Shown here: in pieces, positions 54,482 to 63,130 of the stretch
Layout: each line of letters begins with the position of its first letter
Position numbering within the stretch: position 1 is the first letter of the stretch
Assembly (NCBI GenBank): GCA_023151275.1
Contig: JAKLJI010000001.1
Coordinates: 272,409-336,408, forward strand
DNA from: Bacteroidia bacterium
GTDB lineage: Bacteria; Bacteroidota; Bacteroidia; UKL13-3
Reading direction: 5' to 3'
DNA length: 64,000 nt
Notes under the pieces: model-generated
Database searches by the model: none
What the model saw: only the letters and a program-made list of their open reading frames with translations
Told to the model about the DNA's origin: nothing
Program-made: the position numbers and the translations under genes

Positions 54482-55369
54482 ATGAAAAAAGCACTTATAA
54501 TCTTTGTTTCACTTTGTATTAGCCTTACGGTATTTGCACAAACCAAACCGCAAGCAAAAACACAGCCCAAAGGAAAATCCAAAGCCGCACCTGTTCAGGC
54601 CAAAAAAACACCTAAACCTTATCGTGAAAAAGAACGTATGGTTGAAATTACCACTGATTTTGGAACCATGGTTGCTGTACTTTACAACGAAACGCCCAAA
54701 CACCGGGATAACTTCGTAAAGCTTGTGCAGCAAGGTTTTTACGACTCTTTACTCTTTCACCGCATCATCAAAAACTTCATGATTCAAGGCGGTGATCCCT
54801 TGTCAAAAACGGCAGATTCAACAGCTATGCTTGGCAATGGTGATGTAGGCTACCGCATTCCTGCCGAATTTGACAACCGCATCTTTCACAAAAAAGGGGC
54901 TCTTGCCGCCGCTCGCGATAACAACCCCGAAAGAGCCTCAAGCGGTTGCCAGTTTTACATTGTTCAAGGAAGAACCTATACCGTTGAAGAGCTTGAAAAA
55001 ATCATCAATACCCGTAACCTAACCCGGAAACAAATGATGATGTACAACCTGTTTCAAAGCGATACTGTTCAAAACAAACTTCAGGTTTATCAAGCCAAAG
55101 GCGATAAAGAAGGCCAACAGAAATACATGCTTTCATTGCAGGAAGGAATAGAGAAAGAGTACAACAAACAAAACCCAAACACGATTGATTACGGCATTAT
55201 CGACTACTACATGAAAGTGGGAGGAACTCCGCATTTGGATGGCGACTATACCGTATTTGGCGAATTGGTTTCCGGATTGGAAGTTTTGGATAAACTGGCT
55301 TCGGTTCAAACCGGAAATGCAGATCGTCCACTGAAGGATATTCGGATGAAAATCAGACTTTTGAATTGA
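54482..55369 (+). CDS. Secreted cyclophilin-type peptidyl-prolyl isomerase
   Basis: ATG 54482 gives a signal peptide (MKKALIIFVSLCISLTVFAQ) and a 295-residue protein. After a Lys/Pro-rich linker, the cyclophilin domain starts near 55 (ITTDFGTMVAVLYNETPKHR). It shows the catalytic segment FHRIIKNFMIQGGDPL, then KGALAAARDN, ASSGCQFYIVQG and the C-terminal DGDYTVFGELVSGLEVLDKL. An insertion of about 80 residues (about 175-255) with charged helices interrupts the domain, as in other Bacteroidota members. It assists folding of exported proteins. GTTTATTTTGCCTTT (54454-54468) precedes the start. Its stop overlaps the next gene's TTG. Confidence 0.92.
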   Translation: MKKALIIFVSLCISLTVFAQTKPQAKTQPKGKSKAAPVQAKKTPKPYREKERMVEITTDFGTMVAVLYNETPKHRDNFVKLVQQGFYDSLLFHRIIKNFMIQGGDPLSKTADSTAMLGNGDVGYRIPAEFDNRIFHKKGALAAARDNNPERASSGCQFYIVQGRTYTVEELEKIINTRNLTRKQMMMYNLFQSDTVQNKLQVYQAKGDKEGQQKYMLSLQEGIEKEYNKQNPNTIDYGIIDYYMKVGGTPHLDGDYTVFGELVSGLEVLDKLASVQTGNADRPLKDIRMKIRLLN

Positions 55370-57876
55370 AAAAGCTGCTTGTCATTTATCTGTTTATTAC
55401 TGTCTGCATTGGCTTAAAGGCCCAAAGTGTGACAAGTGTAACAGGAAAAATTCAGGACAAGCGAACCAAAGAAGCTTTACCCTATGTAAGCCTTGGCTTT
55501 AAAAACAACCTAGGCGGCACTACAAGCGATTTTGAAGGCCATTTTAAATTGGCAGCGGCCAATGCTGATACCCTATTAATTAGCTATATGGGTTACAAGC
55601 CCTTGCGTATTGGACTCAAAAAGGGGCAGTCGCAAACCTTGCTGATAGAACTGGAAGAACTAACCCATGAGATTGGCGAAGTAGTCATTACTCCAGGCGT
55701 AAATCCTGCCTTACGCATTGTTGATAAAGCCCGCAAAAACCGGACGCAAAATAATCAGGAAAATCTTAGTGCTTATGAATACGATTCGTATTCAAAACTG
55801 GATTTGTCGCTTACCAATGTCTCACCCGACATGAAAAAGAATCCGGTATTTAAACCACTGGAGTCCTTGTTTGATACCCTTAATCAAATGAAGAATGCAG
55901 AAGGAAAACATATCCTTCCGGTGATGGTATCCGAAACCTTCAGCCGCTATCATTTCAAAAACAATCCGGTTAAAACCAAAGAGATTATCAAAGCCAATCG
56001 CTACTCCGGAATTGGGGTTGAAAAGAACTCGTATATCGTTGATTTGATGGGTGGAGAATTGCACCACTACAACTTGTACAACAACTATGTAAGGATTTTG
56101 AACAAGGATTTTATTAGTCCAATTGCTGATGGAGCCCACAGCTTTTACATTTATACGCTATTGGATTCTAGTCAAGAAGAAAGCCGGGAAACCTACAAAA
56201 TCCAATTGAACCTAAAACGCAAACAAGATTTGGGTTTTGAAGGAACCATTTGGATTGATTCTGCCTCGGGAGCACTAACCAAAGCAGATTTAATCATCTC
56301 CAAAGAAACCAATATCAATTTCCTGAACCGCATTCGCATGCAACAGGAATGGATTTACACCCCCTTTGGTCCTTGGATTAATTCAAAAAGCAGAATAGTT
56401 TTTGATTTTGCCCGCTTTGCAAAATCAGGTTCAGGATTGCTAGCCAGTTTCTACAATGCCTATTCTGCCTTTGAATACAATCAACCCAAACCCGATGAAT
56501 TTTTTGATTATCCCATTCTTACCGAACCGGGTGTAGATAAGAAAGACAGTAGCTTTTGGGAAAACAAAAGAACAGAGCCTTTGAGCAAGGTTGAAAAGCA
56601 AATGTACCTGATGGTTGATTCTGTAAACAACCTCCCCATTGTAAGAACCTATATCGATATTGTTCAAACCATTGTTGAAGGCTACCGCAGAATTGGCAAA
56701 GTGGACTGGGGACCCTATTTAAGTTTGGTTTCGTTTAATCAGGTGGAAGGACCACGCTTTAGACTTGGCTTCAAAACCAATTATGATTTCAATCCAAAAC
56801 TCATTTTAAGTGGCTACCTGGCTTACGGCACACGCGATCAAAAATTCAAGTACCGCTTGGGGATGGATTATATTCTCGACTCCAAAAAATGGACTCGCTT
56901 TTCGTTGAGTTACCGCAACGATTACGACTTGCTTGGAATTACAAACTCGCCAATTTCTTCCATTGGAAACAGTGGCGTTTTCCAGTTTTTCAACTTCTTT
57001 ACTTCCAATGTACGTATGAATTCTTCATCCGAGTGGAAGACTTCTTATACCCAATCCTTTTCCAATTATTGGTCGTTCACCTTGCATGGCAGCCAGGCCC
57101 AATTTGCCCCGGTAGGCAATTTTAACTTCGCCTTTCTAAATCACCCCGAAAAAGGCCACAGCAGTGACAATATTTTTGAAAGCTTTTCGCATACCACAGT
57201 AGGGTTGGAAGCTCGATTTGCCTACCGCGAAAAAATGATTTCAAGAGGACATGACCGCTTTCGGATAGAGGCATCAAAAGCTCCGGTAGTGGTAATGAAT
57301 TATCAACGGGGAATTAAAAACTTTTTGAATGGCGATTTCAACTACCACCGCGTAAACTTTACCCTAAGTCACAGATCGAATCTGGGCACTTTTGGAAATG
57401 CCGATTGGTGGTTGTATGCCGGTAAAATCTGGGGCACGCTTCCTTATCCCTTGCTTGATGTTGCTCGAGGAAATGAAAGCTTTATCTACAGCGACTTCAA
57501 TTATAGCTTGATGAATTTCTATGAGTTTATCAGCGACCAATATGTTCACCTTTCTTATACCCAACGCTTTGAGGGCTTGCTGCTGAACAGAATTCCGTAT
57601 ATCCGCGATTTAAAATGGAGAAATTTCCTGGTTGTAAAATCGGCTTATGGACAGTTAAGCAACAGCAATCTTGGAAAAATGTCGCAAGTAGATTCTCAAG
57701 GAAATCCGGTACTGGCCGTACACAGTTTCGACAAAGGACCTTATGTAGAAATGGGTTATGGAATAGAGAATATCTTCAGGTTATTATCGCTGGGCGTTTT
57801 CCACCGCTTAAACTACCACGAACTGCCCAATGCCCGCAAATGGGGCATCAATATGGGACTTCGTGTACAGTTCTGA
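55366..57876 (+). CDS. DUF5686 / carboxypeptidase-regulatory-like outer-membrane protein
   Basis: TTG 55366 is the only start that preserves the signal peptide (KLLVIYLFITVCIGLKAQ). The 836-residue protein has a carboxypeptidase-regulatory-like domain (about 24-105; GKIQDKRTKEALPYVSLGFK, GTTSDFEGHFKL, ISYMGYKP). The DUF5686 region follows (EVVITPGVNPALRIVDKARK, DLMGGELHHYNLYNN, LDPLGI-like barrel strands) and ends in the aromatic GINMGLRVQF. It is probably a TonB-independent outer-membrane barrel. Start and upstream stop overlap (TTGA), so it is co-expressed with the cyclophilin. Confidence 0.88.
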   Translation: MKKLLVIYLFITVCIGLKAQSVTSVTGKIQDKRTKEALPYVSLGFKNNLGGTTSDFEGHFKLAAANADTLLISYMGYKPLRIGLKKGQSQTLLIELEELTHEIGEVVITPGVNPALRIVDKARKNRTQNNQENLSAYEYDSYSKLDLSLTNVSPDMKKNPVFKPLESLFDTLNQMKNAEGKHILPVMVSETFSRYHFKNNPVKTKEIIKANRYSGIGVEKNSYIVDLMGGELHHYNLYNNYVRILNKDFISPIADGAHSFYIYTLLDSSQEESRETYKIQLNLKRKQDLGFEGTIWIDSASGALTKADLIISKETNINFLNRIRMQQEWIYTPFGPWINSKSRIVFDFARFAKSGSGLLASFYNAYSAFEYNQPKPDEFFDYPILTEPGVDKKDSSFWENKRTEPLSKVEKQMYLMVDSVNNLPIVRTYIDIVQTIVEGYRRIGKVDWGPYLSLVSFNQVEGPRFRLGFKTNYDFNPKLILSGYLAYGTRDQKFKYRLGMDYILDSKKWTRFSLSYRNDYDLLGITNSPISSIGNSGVFQFFNFFTSNVRMNSSSEWKTSYTQSFSNYWSFTLHGSQAQFAPVGNFNFAFLNHPEKGHSSDNIFESFSHTTVGLEARFAYREKMISRGHDRFRIEASKAPVVVMNYQRGIKNFLNGDFNYHRVNFTLSHRSNLGTFGNADWWLYAGKIWGTLPYPLLDVARGNESFIYSDFNYSLMNFYEFISDQYVHLSYTQRFEGLLLNRIPYIRDLKWRNFLVVKSAYGQLSNSNLGKMSQVDSQGNPVLAVHSFDKGPYVEMGYGIENIFRLLSLGVFHRLNYHELPNARKWGINMGLRVQF

Positions 57877-57945
57877 GTACGGTGTTTATTACTTAAGCCG
57901 CGGCACTTGCTCTAATGGGTTAAGTTTGAATTAAAATCCATCCTT

Positions 57946-59643
57946 GTGCAGCAACATGTTTTTACCATAGCCAAAGTTTGTCAGGAGTTTGGCGTTGAAG
58001 AGGCCGTTATATGCCCCGGCAGCCGCTCGGCACCGCTCGTTTATGCTTTTCTGAAGCAACCCGGAATAAAATGCAGCTCGGTAGTTGACGAACGTTCTGC
58101 GGGATTTATTGCCTTGGGTAAGGCTCAGCAACACCAAAAACCCGTAGTTTTAATTTGCACCTCAGGCACAGCATTGCTCAATTTCTTTCCCGCCATAGCA
58201 GAGGCCTTTTACCAAAAGGTTCCTTTGTTGGTGCTAAGCGCCGATCGTCCGCCCGAGCTATTAAACCAACAAGACGGACAGATGATAATGCAAAAAAACG
58301 TGTACGGAAAACACGTAAATGGAAGTCACGAACTGCTTTGCTTTGAAGAAGGAAAAGTGGATTTTCAACTCACAGAGCGCATTGTTCTAACTGCACTTTA
58401 CGAAACTATCCTTTCTTCAGGGGCTGGTCCGGTGCATATCAATGTTCCTTTGCGAGAACCCTTGTACCCCGAACAAATTCAATCGGCTATACCACGCTTG
58501 CACCAATTTAAAGACATTGGACATACCCCATTACCACTTCCAACACAAGTATTAGACGAAGTGAAGCAGGCTTGGTATTCTACCTATAGAAAACTAATCA
58601 TCGTAGGTCAAATGCCTCCCGATGAAGGTTTATCGATCACCCTAAAAAGATTACAAGAGCAGCCTGATGTTGCGATTATTGCCGATGTGGTTTCAAACCA
58701 ATGCCATTCTGCTACAGTTCCCGGTTTTGATGCACTTATTCAATATGCGGATGAAAATCGGCTCAAAGACCTGGAACCCGATTTCATCTTTTCCCTTGGA
58801 GGACCTTTGGTTTCAAAAGCATTGAAGAATTGGCTCAAACAACTTAAACCATTGTATCATTTCCGGTTAGGACCCGAGAAAACCGGAATAAATACCTACC
58901 AGAATTTAACCCATTTTATTCGCTGCAAGCCTAAAGATTTTTTGAATGCAGTTATAGCAATCACCCGAAAACCAGCTGCTGCACCCGAATTTTACGCAAG
59001 CGTTTGGAAAGCCTACCACGAAAAAACCACAACAGCCCAACGCAATTGGTTTGGTAAAACAGGCTGGTGCGAACCGCTTGCGGTAAACCTTATACTTGCA
59101 CAACTTGGTAAAAACCACAGCTTACAGCTGGCCAACTCAGGAACAGTTCGCTATGTATCGTGGATGTGTGGCATGAGCGAAGGCATTGAAGTATATAGCA
59201 ACCGGGGAACAAGCGGAATTGACGGAACTGTATCTACAGCCATTGGGGCAGCAAGTGCGAAGCCTGAAAAAACACATGTACTCATTGTTGGCGACCTCTC
59301 TTTGCTTTACGATAGAAATGCATTTTGGATAAAAGAATTACCGCACAACCTACGCATTGTTGTGCTGAATAATGGTGGCGGAAAAATATTTGAATGGATT
59401 GAAGGTCCAACCAAACATGCAGACTACCTGGAATGGTTTACCACACCACATCATCGAAACCTGAAAAATTTGTCAGATGATTTTGGCTTTGCCCATTACA
59501 TTTGCAGCAATCCGAATGAATTGCAACATAGGCTTGGTAGCTTTCTGGATGCTGAAGCCGGTTTTGGCCTGCTTGAACTACAATTCAACAACCAAGCAAA
59601 CATTGCAGCCATTCGTGAGTTTAAATCCTTAACGATAAACTAA
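57946..59643 (+). CDS. menD: 2-succinyl-5-enolpyruvyl-6-hydroxy-3-cyclohexene-1-carboxylate synthase
   Basis: The 565-residue TPP enzyme starts at GTG 57946 (VQQHVFTIAKVCQEFGVEEA). It joins isochorismate and 2-oxoglutarate in the second step of menaquinone synthesis. Landmarks are AVICPGSRSAPLVYAFLKQP, CTSGTALLNFFPAIAEA, SADRPPELLNQQDGQMI, the TPP/Mg motif GDLSLLYDRNAFW, and NNGGGKIFEWI. A TAAGTTTG box (57921-57928) lies 17 bases before the start. menB follows after 6 bases. Confidence 0.97.
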   Translation: MQQHVFTIAKVCQEFGVEEAVICPGSRSAPLVYAFLKQPGIKCSSVVDERSAGFIALGKAQQHQKPVVLICTSGTALLNFFPAIAEAFYQKVPLLVLSADRPPELLNQQDGQMIMQKNVYGKHVNGSHELLCFEEGKVDFQLTERIVLTALYETILSSGAGPVHINVPLREPLYPEQIQSAIPRLHQFKDIGHTPLPLPTQVLDEVKQAWYSTYRKLIIVGQMPPDEGLSITLKRLQEQPDVAIIADVVSNQCHSATVPGFDALIQYADENRLKDLEPDFIFSLGGPLVSKALKNWLKQLKPLYHFRLGPEKTGINTYQNLTHFIRCKPKDFLNAVIAITRKPAAAPEFYASVWKAYHEKTTTAQRNWFGKTGWCEPLAVNLILAQLGKNHSLQLANSGTVRYVSWMCGMSEGIEVYSNRGTSGIDGTVSTAIGAASAKPEKTHVLIVGDLSLLYDRNAFWIKELPHNLRIVVLNNGGGKIFEWIEGPTKHADYLEWFTTPHHRNLKNLSDDFGFAHYICSNPNELQHRLGSFLDAEAGFGLLELQFNNQANIAAIREFKSLTIN

Positions 59644-59649
59644 GCGTAC

Positions 59650-60474
59650 ATGAAATCTATTTTTCCCTGGGAAACCATCAAACCGTATCAGGAAATTCTT
59701 TTTCAATTCTATGACGGCATTGCCAAAATAAGCATCAACCGTCCACATAAACACAACGCTTTCACCCCATTAACCGTAAAGGAAATGAGTGAAGCCATGG
59801 AAATTGCGAGACAGCGTGAAGATGTTTATTGCGTTATCCTAACCGGTGAAGGTGGAGAAGCTTTTTGCTCCGGTGGCGACCAAAGCGTGCGCGGACATGG
59901 AGGCTATGTAGGTGATGATGGAGTGCCTCGCTTGAACGTGCTCGACTTGCAAATGCAAATTCGTCGTATTCCCAAGCCCGTTGTGGCCATGGTTGCTGGT
60001 TGGGCAATTGGTGGCGGACATGTACTGCACGTAATTTGTGACCTTTCTATTGCCGCTGAAAACGCAAAATTTGGACAAACAGGTCCTAAAGTTGGAAGCT
60101 TTGATGGTGGATTTGGTGCCGGTTATTTGGCCCGTGTTGTAGGACAGAAAAAAGCACGCGAAATTTGGTTCCTTTGCGATCAATACAATGCACAGGAAGC
60201 CTTGGATATGGGATTGGTTAACAAAGTTGTGCCGCTTGAAATGCTTGAGCAAACCACTGTTGAATGGTGCCGCAAGATGATGGAAAAAAGTCCTATCGCT
60301 TTGCGTATGCTAAAAAGCGCTTTCAATGCCGAACTGGATGGACAAGCCGGTATTCAGGAACTTGCCGGTAACTCAACCTTGTTGTATTACCTAAGTGATG
60401 AGGCCAAAGAAGGAAAAAATTCCTTCCTTGAAAAACGCAAACCCGACTTCAAGAAATTCCCTAAGTTTCCTTAA
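59650..60474 (+). CDS. menB: 1,4-dihydroxy-2-naphthoyl-CoA synthase
   Basis: The 274-residue crotonase-family protein has [40 protein letters not shown] (the oxyanion and MenB-specific loop), [20 protein letters not shown] and [20 protein letters not shown]. It closes the naphthoate ring of o-succinylbenzoyl-CoA; the thioesterase at 579-1016 could act on its product. It is 6 bases after menD and 11 before a sensor-kinase gene. Confidence 0.97.
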   Translation: MKSIFPWETIKPYQEILFQFYDGIAKISINRPHKHNAFTPLTVKEMSEAMEIARQREDVYCVILTGEGGEAFCSGGDQSVRGHGGYVGDDGVPRLNVLDLQMQIRRIPKPVVAMVAGWAIGGGHVLHVICDLSIAAENAKFGQTGPKVGSFDGGFGAGYLARVVGQKKAREIWFLCDQYNAQEALDMGLVNKVVPLEMLEQTTVEWCRKMMEKSPIALRMLKSAFNAELDGQAGIQELAGNSTLLYYLSDEAKEGKNSFLEKRKPDFKKFPKFP

Positions 60475-60485
60475 ACCAGCAATCC

Positions 60486-61226
60486 ATGCTCCGGGATCTA
60501 CCACTGGACTATTGGCTTGGTTTTGGCGCCGTTCTTCTCAGCACAATTCTTTCCGGAATATGGTTTGTTTGGCTGGGTTTAAAACGCAAACGCTACCTCA
60601 AACTGCTTAAGAGCCTACGCAGCAGCATAGCCTCCGATTTACACGATGAGGTTGGTGCTGCTTTAAGCAGCGTTTCGTTTTATAGCGAAGCCGCTCTCCG
60701 TCATTTGGAAAACGGCAATACCGAAAAAACTGCCGAAATCCTTCGGAAAATGGGAACGCAATCGCGCTCTACCATTGAGTCGATGTCGGATATCGTTTGG
60801 ATGATTAATCCCGGCAACGATTCCTTTCAGAAATTACTCGACCGCATTGAAAATTTTGGTCACGAACTCTTTGGCTCAAAAGGCGTAACCTTTATGTTCT
60901 ACAAAGATGAAGCTGTGCCTCAACTTGAGCTTGAGTTGGCCATTCGTAAAAACCTCTTCCTCATCTGCAAAGAAGCCCTGCACAATTCAGCCAAATATTC
61001 CCAGGCCAAAACGGTGCAATTGCTCATGTCACTAAAATCAGGCAGGCTTGATATTGTGATTACAGATGATGGACAAGGATTCAACCAAGACGAAGTAAAA
61101 GCAGGCAATGGGTTAGCTAGCATGCGGGTTAGGGCACAACAACTCGGAACCAAATTGCTTATCTCTAGCAAAACCGGTATGGGAACCACCCTAAGTTTTG
61201 CCATTAAGTATCCCCAAAAGTGGTGA
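60486..61226 (+). CDS. NarX/DesK-type sensor histidine kinase without sensor domain
   Basis: The 246-residue protein has one N-terminal membrane helix (about 11-32), then directly the HisKA_3 box DLHDEVGAALSSVSFYSEAA with phospho-acceptor His53. The HATPase domain shows LICKEALHNSAKYSQAKTVQ, VITDDGQGFN and GNGLASMRVRAQQLG. There is no periplasmic or PAS domain, so it must sense through the membrane helix or a partner. The kinase follows menB by 11 bases and the response regulator comes 35 bases later. Confidence 0.92.
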   Translation: MLRDLPLDYWLGFGAVLLSTILSGIWFVWLGLKRKRYLKLLKSLRSSIASDLHDEVGAALSSVSFYSEAALRHLENGNTEKTAEILRKMGTQSRSTIESMSDIVWMINPGNDSFQKLLDRIENFGHELFGSKGVTFMFYKDEAVPQLELELAIRKNLFLICKEALHNSAKYSQAKTVQLLMSLKSGRLDIVITDDGQGFNQDEVKAGNGLASMRVRAQQLGTKLLISSKTGMGTTLSFAIKYPQKW

Positions 61227-61261
61227 TTTTTTGAGAGGCTCTAATCTGGTAACTTTGATAG

Positions 61262-61900
61262 ATGGAAATCAAAGTATGCCTGTTCGACGATAGCCGCGCT
61301 ATCACCGATTCGTTTGAGGTGCTATTGGCCTCTGATCCGGAATTTACCTTGGCAGGGGTTTTCCCCGATGCTTCAAATGCCATCCAGCGCGTAAAAGATT
61401 GCCAAGCCAATTTAATTATCATGGACATCGACATGCCCGGAACCAACGGCATTGAAGGTGTTAAAGCGCTTCGAACTGCGTTTCCTGAATTGGTAATTAT
61501 CATGTTCACCGTTTTTGAAGACGATGATAAAATTTTCCGCTCCATTTGCGCGGGCGCCAACGGGTATCTGCTCAAAAAAACCGAACCTGCAAAAATCTTA
61601 CAAGCTCTCCATGAAGCCCGCAATGGTGGCGCGCCAATGAGTCCCGGAATTGCACGCAGAGTATTGAGCATGTTTAGTGAAAACTTGAGCAAAAAACCGT
61701 CTGAATCCTACGACCTCACCCAACGCGAAACCGAAATTCTCCGCTCACTTACCCGTGGCCTGAGCTACAAAATGATTGCCGCCGAATGCGGAATTAGCTT
61801 TGAAACCGTGCGCAGCCACATCAAAAACATTTACTCCAAACTGCACGTGGCCTCAATGACAGAAGCCGTGGCCAAAGCACTCAACGAAGGCCTAGTTTAA
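61262..61900 (+). CDS. NarL/FixJ-family response regulator
   Basis: The 212-residue protein has a receiver domain (phospho-acceptor Asp55 in IIMDIDMPGTNG; acidic pair DD; conserved Lys in YLLKKTEP). The LuxR-type helix-turn-helix lies at about 147-205 (LTQRETEILRSLTRGLSYKM, GISFETVRSHIKNIYSKLHV). It is the likely partner of the preceding kinase. Location after menB suggests a link to respiration; the regulon is not known. Confidence 0.95.
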   Translation: MEIKVCLFDDSRAITDSFEVLLASDPEFTLAGVFPDASNAIQRVKDCQANLIIMDIDMPGTNGIEGVKALRTAFPELVIIMFTVFEDDDKIFRSICAGANGYLLKKTEPAKILQALHEARNGGAPMSPGIARRVLSMFSENLSKKPSESYDLTQRETEILRSLTRGLSYKMIAAECGISFETVRSHIKNIYSKLHVASMTEAVAKALNEGLV

Positions 61901-61950
61901 CCACAATCCTGTCCATTTGTAGCCCAATTCACCTAATTTAGTGGCTTATT

Positions 61951-62511
61951 ATGGAAGCTTTCAACGAAAACCACAACCCCTGGAAAACCCTTTCCACCGA
62001 AATAAAATACGACAATCCCTGGATACAGCTTCAACATTCAGATGTAATTAACCCATCCGGAAATCCGGGCATTTACGGACTCGTTCATTTCAAGAATCTG
62101 GCCATTGGCATCATTCCCCTCGACAGCGAAAACAATACCTGGATAGTGGGACAATACCGCTATGCCATAAACCGCTACTCTTGGGAAATTCCGGAAGGTG
62201 GCGGAAAACTTGAAAACGACCCGCTCGATTCAGCAAAACGTGAGTTATTGGAAGAATGTGGCATCGTTGCCAACTCCTGGAACTTGCTCATGGAAATGCA
62301 CCTAAGCAATTCGGCCACCAACGAGCATTCTTTGGTTTACGTAGCCCGCGATTTATCTTTTACGGAGGCACAACCCGAAGACACCGAAGATCTACGCCTG
62401 CGCAAACTGCCCTTTGAAGAGCTGTATCAACTGGTAATGCAAGGTCAAATTACCGATGCCATAACCGTGGCTGCGGTGCTAAAACTCAAACTGCAACTCT
62501 CCGGAATTTAA
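61951..62511 (+). CDS. NUDIX hydrolase (ADP-ribose pyrophosphatase-like)
   Basis: The 186-residue protein has the ADP-ribose pyrophosphatase layout: GLVHFKNLAIGIIPLDSENN, WIVGQYRYAINRYSWEIPEG and a NUDIX box GGGKLENDPLDSAKRELLEE ending CGI. Between the first Glu and the REx2EE core there are eight residues rather than the usual seven. The downstream LRKLPFEELYQLVMQGQITD is also family-typical. It would hydrolyse nucleoside diphosphate derivatives such as ADP-ribose. A structured repeat element starts 32 bases after its stop. Confidence 0.9.
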   Translation: MEAFNENHNPWKTLSTEIKYDNPWIQLQHSDVINPSGNPGIYGLVHFKNLAIGIIPLDSENNTWIVGQYRYAINRYSWEIPEGGGKLENDPLDSAKRELLEECGIVANSWNLLMEMHLSNSATNEHSLVYVARDLSFTEAQPEDTEDLRLRKLPFEELYQLVMQGQITDAITVAAVLKLKLQLSGI

Positions 62512-62543
62512 CCCGCCGATTTTAAGCTTTTCTTTTGGGGCTT

Positions 62544-62754
62544 GCACCTTGCCAAGGAAAGGTCATTTCAATCAAAACTACGTTCCGCAAGGTGCCGGGT
62601 CATCACTCCTACTCCCTTGCAAAAAACGCGCAACTGTAGGGCGCAATTGGGCTTCCTGTGGTCGCCAATGGCACCCAACAGTTCCTGCATTTTTTAGCTG
62701 CGGGGGTATCCGCATCTGCCCCTAAGCCGGAGGGGAGGCGCATTAACTCGCGCC
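62544..62754 (+). repeat. Structured dispersed element, copy 2 (five hairpins)
   Basis: H1: GCACCTTGC 62544-62552 with GCAAGGTGC 62587-62595, 34-base loop. H2: AACTGT, GGG, GC and ATTGG (62632-62650) pair with CCAAT, GC, CCC and ACAGTT (62665-62683) with three single mismatches, around the loop GCTTCCTGTGGTCG. H3: TGCGG 62699-62703 with CCGCA 62710-62714. H4: CCCCT 62719-62723 with AGGGG 62731-62735. H5: GGCGC 62737-62741 with GCGCC 62750-62754. The order of hairpins and conserved words matches copy 1 at 42462-42658. The bases on either side up to the next gene (62512-62845) show nothing else. Confidence 0.75.
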
Positions 62755-62845
62755 ACAACTCACACTTATTGTATCCTTTGACTTTGTAATAGATCCTCAA
62801 TTTGATTTCCGTACATTTTTTCCTGATCTTGGTTTATAAATCCAT

Positions 62846-63061
62846 ATGACATACAGGTTAATACTTCCTGTAGAAGACAATAAAGTTGTTGTGACGCTTC
62901 CTCCAGACTTTAAAGGAAGGAAAGAAGTAGCTGTGTTTATTGACGATGAGGTGTGCACTCGGTCACAAAAATTTGAGGAGCTTAAATTGGCTATGACGAA
63001 TCCATTACTCCTCTCAGACATTGCAGAGGTCCATCAGGAATTTGACGCCATCGACAGTTAG
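62846..63061 (+). CDS. Small protein, possible orphan antitoxin
   Basis: A 71-residue protein starting at ATG 62846: a beta-rich N-terminus (LILPVEDNKVVVTLPPDFKG, EVAVFIDDEV) and a helical C-terminus (FEELKLAMTNPLLLSDIAEV, HQEFDAIDS). The beta-then-helix layout and the acidic C-terminus recall small antitoxins, but no toxin gene is next to it in the window. No named family was recognised. Confidence 0.5.
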   Translation: MTYRLILPVEDNKVVVTLPPDFKGRKEVAVFIDDEVCTRSQKFEELKLAMTNPLLLSDIAEVHQEFDAIDS

Positions 63062-63130
63062 ACTTTCAAACAAATCAACAGTGTAGCTCTAGCCGCTAAC
63101 ACCGAGCATTATTGAAAAATTAACCTCCCA

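Noticed and set aside
62609-62800. 63-codon minus-strand frame overlapping copy 2 of the structured element
   Set aside because: It runs across the hairpins of the element and has a composition explained by them; there is no start signal.
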